DNA of 44,750 nucleotides from an uncultured Formosa sp. (GTDB lineage: Bacteria > Bacteroidota > Bacteroidia > Flavobacteriales > Flavobacteriaceae): assembly GCA_913052445.1 (NCBI GenBank), contig CAJXDP010000012.1:1-44750 (forward strand), in the 5' to 3' direction. The notes beneath the pieces were generated by a model. The model was not told the DNA's origin. It ran no database searches and saw only the letters and a list, made by a program, of their open reading frames with translations. Positions 7,420 to 16,190 of the stretch are shown here, piece by piece (within the stretch, counting starts at the first letter, position 1; every line of letters begins with the position of its first letter). A program made the position numbers and the translations under genes.

Positions 7420-9042
7420 TTATAATTTATAGTCTGATAGTCCCTTTGAAAATGCTTCTGGGTTTTCGGCTAAATGATATCGAGGATCATCAATTGCATC
7501 TAATATAACCTCTTTAAAAATTGGACTTGATTTGTGTAGTAAAACCTTACAGTCTTCACTCAGATGTTTTAAGTGAATCTTTTTATCCTCTTCTTTGTAT
7601 TTAGTTACTAGATTAAAAATTGCTTCTATCGCAGAATGATCACTAATTCGTGATTCTATGAAATCAATTTCTACCGATTGAGGGTCATTTTTAATATCAA
7701 ACTTATCATTAAAAGCTGTAATACTTCCAAAAAATAAAGGGCCCCATATTTCATAAACTTTAGTACCATCTTCTTTAATACGTTTACGTGCACGAATCCG
7801 CTTTGCATTTTCCCATGAAAACACAAGAGCACTTACAATAACTCCTGAAATGACAGCAATTGCTAAATCAAAAAATACTGTCATGGATGATACTAATATC
7901 AAGACAAACACATCGGTTGTTGGAATCTTGTTAATAATTCTAAAACTTGACCATGCAAAGGTTCCAAAAACAACCATGAACATTACGCCAACTAGAGCAG
8001 CAATTGGCACTTGTTCAATAAGACCAGAAGCAAATAAGATAAATGCTAACAATGCAAGAGCAGCTATGATCCCTGACAATCGACCCCTACCACCCCCTTT
8101 AATATTAATAATAGACTGACCTATCATTGCACAACCTCCCATACCTCCAAATAATCCAGTGATTATATTTGCGCTGCCTTGCGCGATACATTCTCTGTTA
8201 GAGTTTCCACGAGTTTCTGTTAGCTCATCGATCAAATTAAGTGTCATTAACGACTCAATAAGTCCAATAGCTGCAAGAATTAATGCATACGGGCCAATAA
8301 ATTTAAGTGTTTGTAAGTTCATTGGAATCTTATCGAAAATCTCCCATTGAGGAAGTGGTAAACCACCTTTAAGGCCCTCGCCTCCTCCGTCTCTAATAAA
8401 ACTTCCTACTGTCGCTACGTCTAAATTTCCGAAAATAACTATCGCTGTAACAACCAAAATAGCAACCAATGCTTCTGGGAGTTTTTTAGTGATTTGTGGC
8501 AAACCAAACATAATCAACATTGTTAATGCTACAAGCATAATCATAGTAAATAAAGGGGCGCCTTGCATCCAAACCATTTCTCCGTTGTGGGAGGTCATAA
8601 ACATACTTAATTGAGACAGGAAAATAACAATTGCCAACCCATTAACAAAACCCATCATTACAGGATGTGGAATTAAACGAACAAATTTACCTAGTTTAAA
8701 GACACCTGCTAAAACTTGAATAAAACCCATTAAAATGACCGTAATAAATAAATAGTAAAGACCTAACTCATCCCCAACGACACCCATTGAATTTCCTCTA
8801 GCAACAAGACTAACCATAACTACAGCTAGCGCTCCAGTAGCTCCACTAATCATCCCTGGACGACCGCCAAAAATAGAGGTGATTAATCCAATCATAAAAG
8901 CAGCGTAAAGACCTACTAGAGGGTCTACTCCTGCTACAAAAGCAAATGCTACCGCTTCCGGAACAAGTGCTAAAGCTACGGTAAGTCCGCTTAGTACATC
9001 ATTTTTTACATTACTAGACCGTTTACTTATAAACTCCATCAT
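7420..9042 (-). CDS. SulP-family inorganic anion transporter with STAS domain
   Basis: The 540-residue inner-membrane protein starts with the SLC26/SulP hallmark region 'KNDVLSGLTVALALVPEAVAFAFVAGVDPLVGLYAAF' and continues through many hydrophobic helices to about residue 400. A soluble C-terminal STAS-like domain begins near 'KVYEIWGPLFFGS'. SulP proteins carry sulfate, bicarbonate or other anions, usually with Na+ or H+. In marine flavobacteria this subtype is often linked to carbonic anhydrase and proposed to take up bicarbonate. A carbonic anhydrase is 5.7 kb away here, so bicarbonate is a reasonable guess that sequence alone cannot settle. It has a complete -33/-7 promoter and is monocistronic. 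Confidence 0.9.
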   Translation of the reverse strand: MMEFISKRSSNVKNDVLSGLTVALALVPEAVAFAFVAGVDPLVGLYAAFMIGLITSIFGGRPGMISGATGALAVVMVSLVARGNSMGVVGDELGLYYLFITVILMGFIQVLAGVFKLGKFVRLIPHPVMMGFVNGLAIVIFLSQLSMFMTSHNGEMVWMQGAPLFTMIMLVALTMLIMFGLPQITKKLPEALVAILVVTAIVIFGNLDVATVGSFIRDGGGEGLKGGLPLPQWEIFDKIPMNLQTLKFIGPYALILAAIGLIESLMTLNLIDELTETRGNSNRECIAQGSANIITGLFGGMGGCAMIGQSIINIKGGGRGRLSGIIAALALLAFILFASGLIEQVPIAALVGVMFMVVFGTFAWSSFRIINKIPTTDVFVLILVSSMTVFFDLAIAVISGVIVSALVFSWENAKRIRARKRIKEDGTKVYEIWGPLFFGSITAFNDKFDIKNDPQSVEIDFIESRISDHSAIEAIFNLVTKYKEEDKKIHLKHLSEDCKVLLHKSSPIFKEVILDAIDDPRYHLAENPEAFSKGLSDYKL

Positions 9043-9063
9043 TTCTTTTCAGTTTTTGCTGCG

Positions 9064-9093
9064 CAAAAATAAACTTATTGAAAAGGATACCAA
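9064..9093 (-). promoter_or_regulatory. Bacteroidota promoter (-33 TTG / -7 TATTTTTG) for the SulP gene
   Basis: The minus strand reads TTG (9093-9091), exactly 19 bases, then TATTTTTG (9071-9064), matching both consensus elements at the expected distance. The box ends 21 bases before the SulP ATG. Confidence 0.65.
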
Positions 9094-9146
9094 TAGTAAA
9101 ATAACTTTATTTGAAGAATATTATTCAAATTTAATTAATACAATTA

Positions 9147-9728
9147 TTATAAGAGTAATTTGATATTGGCATAAGAGTTATTTAATACTTTTGTCAGCTT
9201 AGTTTCTGAGATCCATTTTGCTTTGGTAATACCCTCTTTTTCTTGAGGAATCAATTCGCCTTCGTAGTCGGAATACATTTTAAACCAATAGGTTACTTTT
9301 ATGTAGAATTGACCCATCCGCTTAAAAATATGGTAGGTTATTTCTAAAGGTTTTACAATAGAAAGACCAAAAACACCTGTCTCTTCTTCTACCTCTCTTA
9401 GAGCAGTTTCATTAATTGTTTCTTTTAATTCAGCCTTTCCTTTAGGAAGGTCCCACTTACCATTTCTAAAGATAAATAATATTTCACCTTTTTTGTTATA
9501 AACTTTACCACCTCCGGCAATCACATTAGGTAATAGAGATAAGAATTTTTTTAAAAGAAGTTCTTTTTTAGATCCTATAAGTCGAACCGAATCATATTTA
9601 TCTTTCTTAAGTTTAGAAAGCACTTTGTTAATATCTACAGAATCAATCAAGAAATTCTTGAAATTTGTTTCTGTCTCTACCTTCGTTGTTAGTATTATTG
9701 GTTTATCCCCAACAAATATTTTATACAT
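9147..9728 (-). CDS. Nudix hydrolase
   Basis: The 193-residue protein has a non-conserved N-terminal part of about 65 residues. A Nudix domain follows, whose box fits G-x5-E-x7-REUxEExGU: G97, E103 and R111-E112-V-E-E-E-T-G-V119. The 'WDLPKGK' that normally precedes the box is present. Nudix enzymes cleave nucleoside diphosphates linked to another moiety, with Mg2+ held by the glutamates of the box. The substrate cannot be assigned. It diverges from pyrE with a 59-base gap, an arrangement that might reflect nucleotide metabolism but is weak evidence. Confidence 0.9.
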   Translation of the reverse strand: MYKIFVGDKPIILTTKVETETNFKNFLIDSVDINKVLSKLKKDKYDSVRLIGSKKELLLKKFLSLLPNVIAGGGKVYNKKGEILFIFRNGKWDLPKGKAELKETINETALREVEEETGVFGLSIVKPLEITYHIFKRMGQFYIKVTYWFKMYSDYEGELIPQEKEGITKAKWISETKLTKVLNNSYANIKLLL

Positions 9729-9775
9729 TGTTAATTAAAAACAAATTAATAGAAAGTAAAAGTAGTATTTTTTAG

Positions 9776-9783
9776 TAATTTTG
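9776..9783 (+). promoter_or_regulatory. -7 box (TAATTTTG) for pyrE
   Basis: TAATTTTG matches TAnnTTTG and ends only 4 bases before the pyrE ATG. If used, the message would be leaderless or nearly so. No -33 box is seen at the right distance, so this is tentative. Confidence 0.35.
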
Positions 9784-9787
9784 ACAA

Positions 9788-10432
9788 ATGATCTTTAACA
9801 AGAGTACTGCCAAAAAAACTGCTGAAGTTTTACTTCAAATAAATGCTATCAAGTTAAATCCGAGAGATCCATTTACTTGGGCTTCTGGTTGGAAGTCACC
9901 TATTTATTGCGACAACCGAATGGTACTATCATATCCAGTAGTCAGAAATTATATAAAAGAAGAAATTGCCAAAAATTTAGAAAACGAGTTTGGTAAACCA
10001 GATGTAATTGCTGGAGTAGCAACTGGAGCAATTGGAATTGGTGCTTTAGTTGCAGAATTTCTCGGACTTCCCTTCGTATACGTACGTCCTGAAGCTAAAA
10101 AACATGGCCGTCAAAATCAGATTGAAGGATTTGTTGAAAAAGGTCAAAATGTTGTTGTTGTTGAAGATTTAATCAGTACTGGTAACAGTAGTTTAGTAGC
10201 TGTAGATGCCTTAAGAGCTGCGGGAATAAATGTAAAGGGTATGGTCGCCATCTTTACATATGGATTTGAAATTTCTAAGAAAAACTTCAAGACCAACAAT
10301 GTAAACCTTTTTACTCTTAGTAATTATGAAAGCCTTTTAGATCAAGCATTAGACACAAACTTTATTAACCAAAAAGAGTCAGAAATATTATCCAAATGGA
10401 ATACAAACCCTTCGCAATGGGTCGGTAAATAA
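9788..10432 (+). CDS. pyrE: Orotate phosphoribosyltransferase
   Basis: The 214-residue enzyme makes orotidine 5'-phosphate from orotate and PRPP in de novo pyrimidine synthesis. Family marks are 'FTWASGWKSPIYCDNR' near the N-terminus, 'VIAGVATGAIGIGALVAEFLGLPFVYVRPEAKKHGRQNQIEG' (catalytic loop with Lys and His) and the PRPP-binding motif 'VVVVEDLISTGNSS'. Length is typical. An SRPBCC-fold gene starts 8 bases later on the same strand, and the pair is probably one transcript. Confidence 0.96.
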   Translation: MIFNKSTAKKTAEVLLQINAIKLNPRDPFTWASGWKSPIYCDNRMVLSYPVVRNYIKEEIAKNLENEFGKPDVIAGVATGAIGIGALVAEFLGLPFVYVRPEAKKHGRQNQIEGFVEKGQNVVVVEDLISTGNSSLVAVDALRAAGINVKGMVAIFTYGFEISKKNFKTNNVNLFTLSNYESLLDQALDTNFINQKESEILSKWNTNPSQWVGK

Positions 10433-10440
10433 AATTGATT

Positions 10441-10839
10441 ATGCATTTAGAATCTCCCAAAGTAAATATTGATAAATCTGTTCAGGTAGTTATTGACTTT
10501 TTAACTGACGTTAAAAACTTTAAACCTTTGATGCCGGAAAATACTAGCAAGTTTGAACTCATAGATAATGAGACTTTTTTATTTGCTTTAAGCGGAATGC
10601 CAGAAATCATTTTGAAGAAAAAAGCTTTAGAAAACCCTAACGTTATATTTTTAAGTTCAGCTGGAGGTAAGCTAGACTTTTCTTTATCCGCAATAATTAA
10701 ATCTGTTTCTGAAAACATTAGCGAGGTTCAGTTAAAGTTTGAAGGCGACTTTAACTCGATGATGGCAATGATGATAAAAGGACCAATATCTAAGTTCATT
10801 GAAACTCTAGCGCTAAATATCCCGAAGCATTGTAATTAA
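10441..10839 (+). CDS. SRPBCC (START-like) family protein
   Basis: The 132-residue protein has the layout of small SRPBCC/polyketide-cyclase-like proteins. An opening 'ESPKVNIDKSVQVVIDFLTDVKNFKPLMPE' (strand, then helix with ligand-cavity residues) is followed by alternating strands, a final long helix and 'KGPISKFIETLALNIPK'. These proteins enclose hydrophobic ligands, but no ligand is predictable here. I chose the ATG at 10441 over a TTG six bases upstream. It follows pyrE directly. Its TAA overlaps the stop codon of the convergent birA within TTAA (10836-10839). Confidence 0.75.
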   Translation: MHLESPKVNIDKSVQVVIDFLTDVKNFKPLMPENTSKFELIDNETFLFALSGMPEIILKKKALENPNVIFLSSAGGKLDFSLSAIIKSVSENISEVQLKFEGDFNSMMAMMIKGPISKFIETLALNIPKHCN

Positions 10840-11564
10840 TACATAAGCTTTAATTCTTTCAGATCAAACTCCTTATTAAGACCCTCCATCTGAACGCACA
10901 ATTTACCGGATTCTGAAACCCCTCTTATTATACCTGTAAACATACTGTTGTCCTGGCTACTGAAAGTAGAAGGCCTATCTTTACGAAACAAATAGGATTC
11001 GTATTCAGAATTTAAAAACCCACTTCCATTTTCAGAGTACATTTTGAAATACATTTTAAGTTTATTAATAATCATTGTTAATAATTCGTCTTTATTAACA
11101 GCTAATGGCATAATATTTTTCAAAGAGCTTACTTTATCTAGTCCCTCAAATTTATCCTGATTTACATTTAGCCCAATTCCAATAATAGCGTATTGAATAT
11201 GTTTGTTTTTAATCAAATTCTCTATCAATATCCCAGAAATCTTATTGTGATCTGACAAAATGTCGTTTGGCCATTTTATAGATAAATTTGGAATATTGAA
11301 TCCTTCTAATGTTTTAATAATAGAAAGTGATACAATAATATTTAGCAAAAATTGTTGATTGATTTTTAAAGAAATATTTTTCTTTAAAACGCTAAAAGTT
11401 AGGTTTTTACCCTTTTCGGACAACCAGCTTGAGCCACGTTGACCTCGCCCATTAGTTTGGTGGTTAGCTAAAACTACAGAAAAATCATCTAATGTCCTCT
11501 CTAGAATCAATTGCTTTAAATAATTGTTCGTAGAATCTGTGGCATTAAGTTTGATTATTTGCAT
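10836..11564 (-). CDS. birA: Biotin--[acetyl-CoA-carboxylase] ligase (monofunctional)
   Basis: The 242-residue enzyme activates biotin to biotinyl-5'-AMP and attaches it to biotin carboxyl carrier proteins. It has the adenylate-binding loop GRGQRG (39-44), the KWPND motif (97-101) and 'GIGLNVN'. There is no N-terminal helix-turn-helix, so it lacks the repressor function of E. coli BirA. A C-terminal SH3-like domain is recognisable in the last 50 residues ('GIIRGVSESGKLCVQ'). It is divergent from rsfS, and its stop codon overlaps that of the SRPBCC gene. Confidence 0.93.
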   Translation of the reverse strand: MQIIKLNATDSTNNYLKQLILERTLDDFSVVLANHQTNGRGQRGSSWLSEKGKNLTFSVLKKNISLKINQQFLLNIIVSLSIIKTLEGFNIPNLSIKWPNDILSDHNKISGILIENLIKNKHIQYAIIGIGLNVNQDKFEGLDKVSSLKNIMPLAVNKDELLTMIINKLKMYFKMYSENGSGFLNSEYESYLFRKDRPSTFSSQDNSMFTGIIRGVSESGKLCVQMEGLNKEFDLKELKLMY

Positions 11565-11633
11565 CTGTAATATTAAGCCTCTAAATTATAATATTATTAA
11601 GAGAATATAACGCGTTTAGAGCCAAAAAAGTAA

Positions 11634-11641
11634 TAAATTTG
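11634..11641 (+). promoter_or_regulatory. -7 box (TAAATTTG) for the rsfS-ftsH operon
   Basis: TAAATTTG matches TAnnTTTG and lies 17 bases upstream of the rsfS ATG. A TTTA at 11615-11618 is the nearest -33-like element but is too close and lacks the G. Only the -7 half is convincing. Confidence 0.45.
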
Positions 11642-11658
11642 CAGAGCAAAAATATTTT

Positions 11659-12030
11659 ATGACAACAAACATACCAAGCCCAGATGAATTAATCACTTTC
11701 ACAATTAACGGAATTGAAGATGTAAAGGGTCAAAACATAACTATATTAGATTTGCGAGCTATTGAAAATACAGTATGCGATTATTTCATAATTTGTGATG
11801 GAACCTCAAACACACAAGTAAATGCTATAGTCAGTTCAATTCAAAAAAAAGTGAGTAAAAACACCAAAGATAAACCTTGGCATATTGAGGGTAGTGAAAA
11901 TGCAGAATGGGTCCTTATGGATTATGTTAATGTAGTTGTTCATGTGTTTCAAAAACATATTCGTGAATATTATGATATTGAAAACCTTTGGGGTGATGCT
12001 AAAATTACCAAAATAGAAACCAGTTACTAA
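11659..12030 (+). CDS. rsfS: Ribosomal silencing factor RsfS
   Basis: The 123-residue protein binds ribosomal protein uL14 and prevents subunit joining when nutrients are scarce. It shows the DUF143/RsfS pattern: 'DIKGQNI-ILDLR' type strand, 'CDYFIICDGTSNTQVNAI', 'KPWHIEGSENAEWVLMDYVNVVVHVF' and the C-terminal 'REYYDIENLWGDAK'. Length is typical. It opens the rightward operon. Its TAA is followed by an unbroken A-run of 12 bases (12029-12040) that supplies the ribosome-binding leader of ftsH. Confidence 0.94.
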   Translation: MTTNIPSPDELITFTINGIEDVKGQNITILDLRAIENTVCDYFIICDGTSNTQVNAIVSSIQKKVSKNTKDKPWHIEGSENAEWVLMDYVNVVVHVFQKHIREYYDIENLWGDAKITKIETSY

Positions 12031-12039
12031 AAAAAAAAA

Positions 12040-14025
12040 ATGTCAAAAGATAAAAAACAAAAAAACACAAAGTTTAACTCTTATTGGGTTTACGGAGGTG
12101 CGCTCATACTTTTTTTGGCTGTTAATATATTTTCTGGTGGCCTAGGAAGCTCGTCTGGAGAATCTACAACTCCTTCACAATTTTTTGAATTCCTTAGAGA
12201 TGGAGATGTTAAAAAAGTAGAAATAGTAAATAAACGTGAAGCTCTAGTTTATTTGACAACTCAGGCGAGTTCAAAAGATATTCATAAAAAAAGTAAAAAA
12301 GATCAGATTTTACCAACCAGTTCTGCAAGGCCTAATTATCGATTTGAATTTGGGGATGTACAGTTATTTCAAAAACAACTAGAAGATACCATTCAAAAAG
12401 AGGATCTTGATACCGCACTTAATTTCAAAACCGAAACTAATGCGTGGGGAGATATACTATCTTCATTAATACCATTCATATTAATTATTGGAGTTTGGAT
12501 ATTTATTATGCGTCGTATGTCTGGTGGTGGTGCTGGTGGTGGTGGGGGTCAAATTTTTAATATCGGAAAATCTAAAGCCAAGCTATTTGACGAAAAACTT
12601 GAAACCAAAACAACCTTTAAAGATGTTGCAGGGTTAGAAGGGGCTAAAGAAGAAATACAAGAAATTGTTGACTTTCTTAAACAACCAGAAAAATACACCG
12701 CTTTGGGAGGCAAAATTCCGAAAGGTGCCTTATTAGTGGGTCCTCCGGGAACTGGAAAAACATTACTAGCTAAAGCAGTCGCTGGAGAGGCTAAAGCACC
12801 CTTTTTCTCATTATCCGGTTCAGATTTTGTAGAAATGTTTGTAGGAGTTGGAGCATCAAGAGTTAGAGATTTATTTAAACAAGCTAAAGAAAAAGCTCCC
12901 TCTATTATTTTTATTGATGAAATTGATGCTATTGGACGAGCTAGAGGTAAAAGTAATTTTTCAGGTTCAAATGATGAAAGAGAAAATACTCTTAATCAGC
13001 TATTAACAGAAATGGATGGATTTGGAAGCAATTCAAATGTTATCGTTTTAGCAGCCACCAATCGTGCAGACGTTCTAGACAAAGCACTGATGAGAGCTGG
13101 ACGATTTGACAGACAAATTTATGTAGATTTACCTGATATAAGAGAAAGAAAAGAGATTTTTGAAGTTCATCTGAAACCATTAAAAAAATCAAAAGATTTA
13201 GATACAGATTTTTTATCCAAACAAACACCAGGGTTTTCTGGAGCAGACATCGCTAACGTTTGTAATGAAGCAGCTTTAATTGCAGCGAGAGGCGATAAAA
13301 AGTCAGTTGAAAAACAAGATTTTTTAGATGCAGTTGACCGAATAGTTGGAGGACTGGAAAAGAAAAATAAAATTATTACTCCTAGTGAAAAAAGAGCCGT
13401 AGCTTTTCACGAAGCAGGCCACGCCACAGTAAGTTGGATGTTAGAACATGCTGCTCCACTAGTAAAAGTAACTATCGTGCCTAGAGGGCGCTCTTTAGGG
13501 GCTGCCTGGTACCTTCCCGAAGAACGTCTGATTGTCAGAACTGAACAAATGCTAGATGAAATGTGTGCTGCGTTAGGTGGAAGAGCAGCTGAAAAAGTAA
13601 TATTTGATAAAATATCAACTGGAGCTTTAAGTGATTTAGAAAAAGTTACAAAACAAGCTAGGGCTATGGTTACTGTTTATGGGCTTAGTGATAAAATTGG
13701 GAATATAACATACTACGACTCTAGTGGAGAAAATGAATATGGTTTCTCAAAGCCCTACAGTGATGTTACTGCTGAAGTTATAGACAAAGAAATATCAAGC
13801 ATCATTGAAACCCAATATCAAAGAGCTATTAAATTACTTAAAGAAAACAAAGATAAATTAACTGAGCTGGCCGAAGTTCTGTTAAAAGAAGAGGTTATTT
13901 TTAAAGATAACTTAGAAACTATTTTCGGTAAACGTCCATTTCAAGTCGAAGAAGTTATTCAGCCTACAATTAAAGTAACTGATATAGATGAGAAAGAAGA
14001 AGAAGAAGAAGAAGAAGAAAACTGA
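12040..14025 (+). CDS. ftsH: ATP-dependent zinc metalloprotease FtsH
   Basis: The 661-residue inner-membrane AAA protease degrades misfolded membrane proteins and short-lived regulators. It has a first membrane span at about residues 17-33, a periplasmic domain, a second span around 142-157, a Gly-rich linker, Walker A GPPGTGKT (234-241), Walker B 'IIFIDEID', the second region of homology ending 'RAGRFDRQI', and the zinc site HEAGH (457-461). The '[10 protein letters not shown]' block is the usual Bacteroidota variant. The C-terminus is acidic, ending in eight GAA-encoded glutamates (13996-14019), a short simple repeat. In other bacteria FtsH controls lipid A and phospholipid balance, and cdsA and psd lie downstream. 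Confidence 0.97.
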   Translation: MSKDKKQKNTKFNSYWVYGGALILFLAVNIFSGGLGSSSGESTTPSQFFEFLRDGDVKKVEIVNKREALVYLTTQASSKDIHKKSKKDQILPTSSARPNYRFEFGDVQLFQKQLEDTIQKEDLDTALNFKTETNAWGDILSSLIPFILIIGVWIFIMRRMSGGGAGGGGGQIFNIGKSKAKLFDEKLETKTTFKDVAGLEGAKEEIQEIVDFLKQPEKYTALGGKIPKGALLVGPPGTGKTLLAKAVAGEAKAPFFSLSGSDFVEMFVGVGASRVRDLFKQAKEKAPSIIFIDEIDAIGRARGKSNFSGSNDERENTLNQLLTEMDGFGSNSNVIVLAATNRADVLDKALMRAGRFDRQIYVDLPDIRERKEIFEVHLKPLKKSKDLDTDFLSKQTPGFSGADIANVCNEAALIAARGDKKSVEKQDFLDAVDRIVGGLEKKNKIITPSEKRAVAFHEAGHATVSWMLEHAAPLVKVTIVPRGRSLGAAWYLPEERLIVRTEQMLDEMCAALGGRAAEKVIFDKISTGALSDLEKVTKQARAMVTVYGLSDKIGNITYYDSSGENEYGFSKPYSDVTAEVIDKEISSIIETQYQRAIKLLKENKDKLTELAEVLLKEEVIFKDNLETIFGKRPFQVEEVIQPTIKVTDIDEKEEEEEEEEN

Positions 14026-14065
14026 AAATAAGCTTCATTATACCAGATGAATTTATTAAATTTTT

Positions 14066-14073
14066 TATCTTTG
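14066..14073 (+). promoter_or_regulatory. -7 box (TATCTTTG) before the LUD-cdsA-psd genes
   Basis: TATCTTTG matches TAnnTTTG in the 85-base gap between ftsH and the LUD gene, 37 bases upstream of the LUD ATG. It suggests an internal promoter for the lipid genes, followed immediately by a 21-base palindrome in the presumed leader. Confidence 0.5.
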
Positions 14074-14078
14074 GAATA

Positions 14079-14099
14079 ATATAAGTTTAAAACTTATAT
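14079..14099 (+). promoter_or_regulatory. 21-base perfect palindrome in the leader of the LUD gene
   Basis: ATATAAGTTT, a central A, then AAACTTATAT form perfect 10-base arms. The element starts 5 bases after the -7 box, where transcription would begin, and ends 11 bases before the LUD ATG. It could be an operator for a dimeric regulator or a hairpin at the 5' end of the message. No T-run follows, so it is not a standard terminator. Confidence 0.5.
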
Positions 14100-14110
14100 G
14101 GCGATAAAAC

Positions 14111-14719
14111 ATGAGTGTATTTCGTAAAATATTTGGTTCAAACTCTGACAAATCTAAGGATAAGTTAGAAAAAGAAGATCAACGTAGATTTTTGCCTGAT
14201 GAAGTCTTTCCCATAGATGAGAAATTCACAATTAATTTCAACAACAATGGAGGTAAGTTTCTCTACTGTGAAACTAGCGATGAAGTACAAATTAATTTAA
14301 ATAAAATTGTTGAAGAAAATAATTGGGGTGATAAATCAGCGCTTATTCTAAACTCACAATTGAAAAAAAAATTCAAAGGTTTTGATTTTAATACAACTAC
14401 AAAAATAGAAGAAGCTGATTTTTTATTTACAACTTGTGAGTATTTAATCGCTAGTGATGGATCTTTATTAATTTCCTCAAATCAAATTGCTGAAAAAAAA
14501 TTAGCCGAACTACCAAAAGATTTTATTGTATTTGCGACTACAAGTCAATTTGTAGAGACAATAAGTGCTGGTCTTCATGGTATAAAGGCTCAAAATAAAA
14601 AAAAGATCCCATCCAATATTACTACGATCAAACACTTTAAGGTCGAGGAGACCACTAATTTTCTAAGTTATGGAAGTAGTTCAAAAAACTTATATTTATT
14701 GCTATTAGAAGACTTATAA
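14111..14719 (+). CDS. LUD-domain protein (LutC/YkgG-like)
   Basis: The 202-residue protein fits the LUD (DUF162) fold shared with LutC, with 'EADFLFTTCEYLIASDGSLLISSNQ' in the middle and 'LPKDFIVFATTSQFVETIS' after it. LutB/LutC proteins take part in lactate oxidation, but neither LutA nor LutB is nearby. This copy is embedded between ftsH and cdsA. The first 30 residues are charged and look unstructured. The substrate and role are unknown, and its operon neighbours point to envelope or lipid biology instead of lactate use. It has its own putative promoter and leader palindrome. Confidence 0.75.
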   Translation: MSVFRKIFGSNSDKSKDKLEKEDQRRFLPDEVFPIDEKFTINFNNNGGKFLYCETSDEVQINLNKIVEENNWGDKSALILNSQLKKKFKGFDFNTTTKIEEADFLFTTCEYLIASDGSLLISSNQIAEKKLAELPKDFIVFATTSQFVETISAGLHGIKAQNKKKIPSNITTIKHFKVEETTNFLSYGSSSKNLYLLLLEDL

Positions 14720-14727
14720 CATAAGTA

Positions 14728-15549
14728 GTGAAAGAACTAACCAAAAGAACTTTATCAGGAACATTATTTGTGATTTTGTTAATCACATGCATACAGCATA
14801 AATATGCTTGTATTGGTTTGTTTTACATTTTCGGACTTGTATGCCTGACAGAATTTAATAGACTTATCAAACAAAAAAGTTCAGTTTCTTATCTAATATT
14901 TACTTTGATATTTCTGTTATTTAGTTTTGGGGGATTTTTATTTAATAAATCTGAAATCATTAACCAATTATCTCAAATATTTCATGTATTGAGTATTTTT
15001 GTGAACCTATTTTTGATTAGAGATTTGTTTTCATCAAGAGAGTTGCCCAACTTACTCTCTAATCAATTTATCAACACAACTTTTTATATCAGTAGTGGGT
15101 TTATATTTTTAATTTTAATTGCATTTAACTTTGGCGATTATAATCCTCAAATTATTTTAGGGATATTTCTACTTATTTGGACTAATGATAGCTTTGCCTA
15201 TTTGATTGGCAAAAACTTTGGGAAGCAAAAATTATTTGCAAGCATATCTCCCAAAAAAACCATTGAAGGCTTTTTAGGAGGTGTGTTTTTCTCAGCAATT
15301 GTCAGTTATTTTATTGCGCTCCTAGCTCCTTCCTTAAGTTTTTCAAATTGGCTAATTATCAGTGTTTTAGTGAGTGTATTTGGAACCTTAGGCGATTTAG
15401 TAGAGTCAAAATACAAACGCCAAGCATCCGTTAAAGATAGTGGCAAGATAATGCCAGGCCATGGAGGTATGTTAGATCGTTTAGATAGTGCTATATTTGC
15501 TGCTCCGTTTATTTATTTATTTTTAAGAATATTAAACTATGTTTCATAA
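14728..15549 (+). CDS. cdsA: Phosphatidate cytidylyltransferase
   Basis: The 273-residue integral membrane enzyme makes CDP-diacylglycerol from phosphatidate and CTP, the branch point of phospholipid synthesis. It has about eight hydrophobic segments and ends with the CDS signature 'S-KR-x2-x-KD...PGHGGMLDRLDS' (from 'VESKYKRQASVKDSGKIMPGHGG'). The start is a GTG at 14728, 8 bases after the LUD stop; there is no better upstream ATG. The end overlaps the psd start by 11 bases, consistent with translational coupling. Confidence 0.94.
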   Translation: MKELTKRTLSGTLFVILLITCIQHKYACIGLFYIFGLVCLTEFNRLIKQKSSVSYLIFTLIFLLFSFGGFLFNKSEIINQLSQIFHVLSIFVNLFLIRDLFSSRELPNLLSNQFINTTFYISSGFIFLILIAFNFGDYNPQIILGIFLLIWTNDSFAYLIGKNFGKQKLFASISPKKTIEGFLGGVFFSAIVSYFIALLAPSLSFSNWLIISVLVSVFGTLGDLVESKYKRQASVKDSGKIMPGHGGMLDRLDSAIFAAPFIYLFLRILNYVS

Positions 15550-16189
15550 AGAAGGTCAAAAAATAATTTTAGGGACTCTGTTTTTTGTAGGAGGAAGTTT
15601 CTTAGTCTTAGATAACACTATTGAACTGCAGTGGCTGCTAAAACTCATTCAGCTATCCTTACTAGCTATACTTATTTTAATCTTGCAGTTTTTCAGAAAT
15701 CCAAAACGTCATACTCAAAAAAATGATGCTCAAGTCATATCCCCTGTGGATGGTAAAGTTGTTGTGATTGAAGAAGTAGAAGAGAATGAATATTTTAAAG
15801 AAAAACGAATTCAGGTTAGCATCTTCATGTCTCCTTTAAATGTTCATGTAACTCGTTACCCAATTAGTGGTTCTGTACTATTTAGCAAATACCATCCTGG
15901 AAAATATTTAGTGGCATGGCATCCGAAAGCTAGTATCGAAAATGAGCATACAACCGTCGTTGTTGAAAACAAAATATATGGAAAAGTCTTATACCGCCAA
16001 ATAGCTGGTGCTCTTGCCCGTCGCATTATTAATTATGCTAAAAAAGGTCAGAAAGTTGATCAAGGAAAGGATGCAGGTTTTATAAAATTTGGTTCAAGAG
16101 TAGATTTATTCTTACCTTTAGATACAAAAATTAAAGTTAAACTAAACCAAAAAGTCAGTGGTGGTGAGTGTATCATTGCCGAGGCGTGA
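15539..16189 (+). CDS. psd: Phosphatidylserine decarboxylase (short, self-processing type)
   Basis: The 216-residue proenzyme converts phosphatidylserine to phosphatidylethanolamine. Two N-terminal hydrophobic segments (about residues 9-25 and 32-51) anchor it. Catalytic features are 'SPVDGKV' (D71), 'PLNVHVTRYP' (H103) and the self-cleavage site 'IKFGSRVDL' (G185-S186), where the new N-terminal serine becomes the pyruvoyl group. The size matches the short bacterial/archaeal Psd class. It overlaps cdsA by 11 bases and is followed 1 base later by the ACBP gene. Confidence 0.94.
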   Translation: MFHKEGQKIILGTLFFVGGSFLVLDNTIELQWLLKLIQLSLLAILILILQFFRNPKRHTQKNDAQVISPVDGKVVVIEEVEENEYFKEKRIQVSIFMSPLNVHVTRYPISGSVLFSKYHPGKYLVAWHPKASIENEHTTVVVENKIYGKVLYRQIAGALARRIINYAKKGQKVDQGKDAGFIKFGSRVDLFLPLDTKIKVKLNQKVSGGECIIAEA

Positions 16190-16190
16190 T

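Noticed and set aside
13990-14022. GAA repeat as a possible CRISPR or other repeat array
   Set aside because: It is a 3-base in-frame simple repeat encoding glutamates at the ftsH end. There are no spacers or cas genes.
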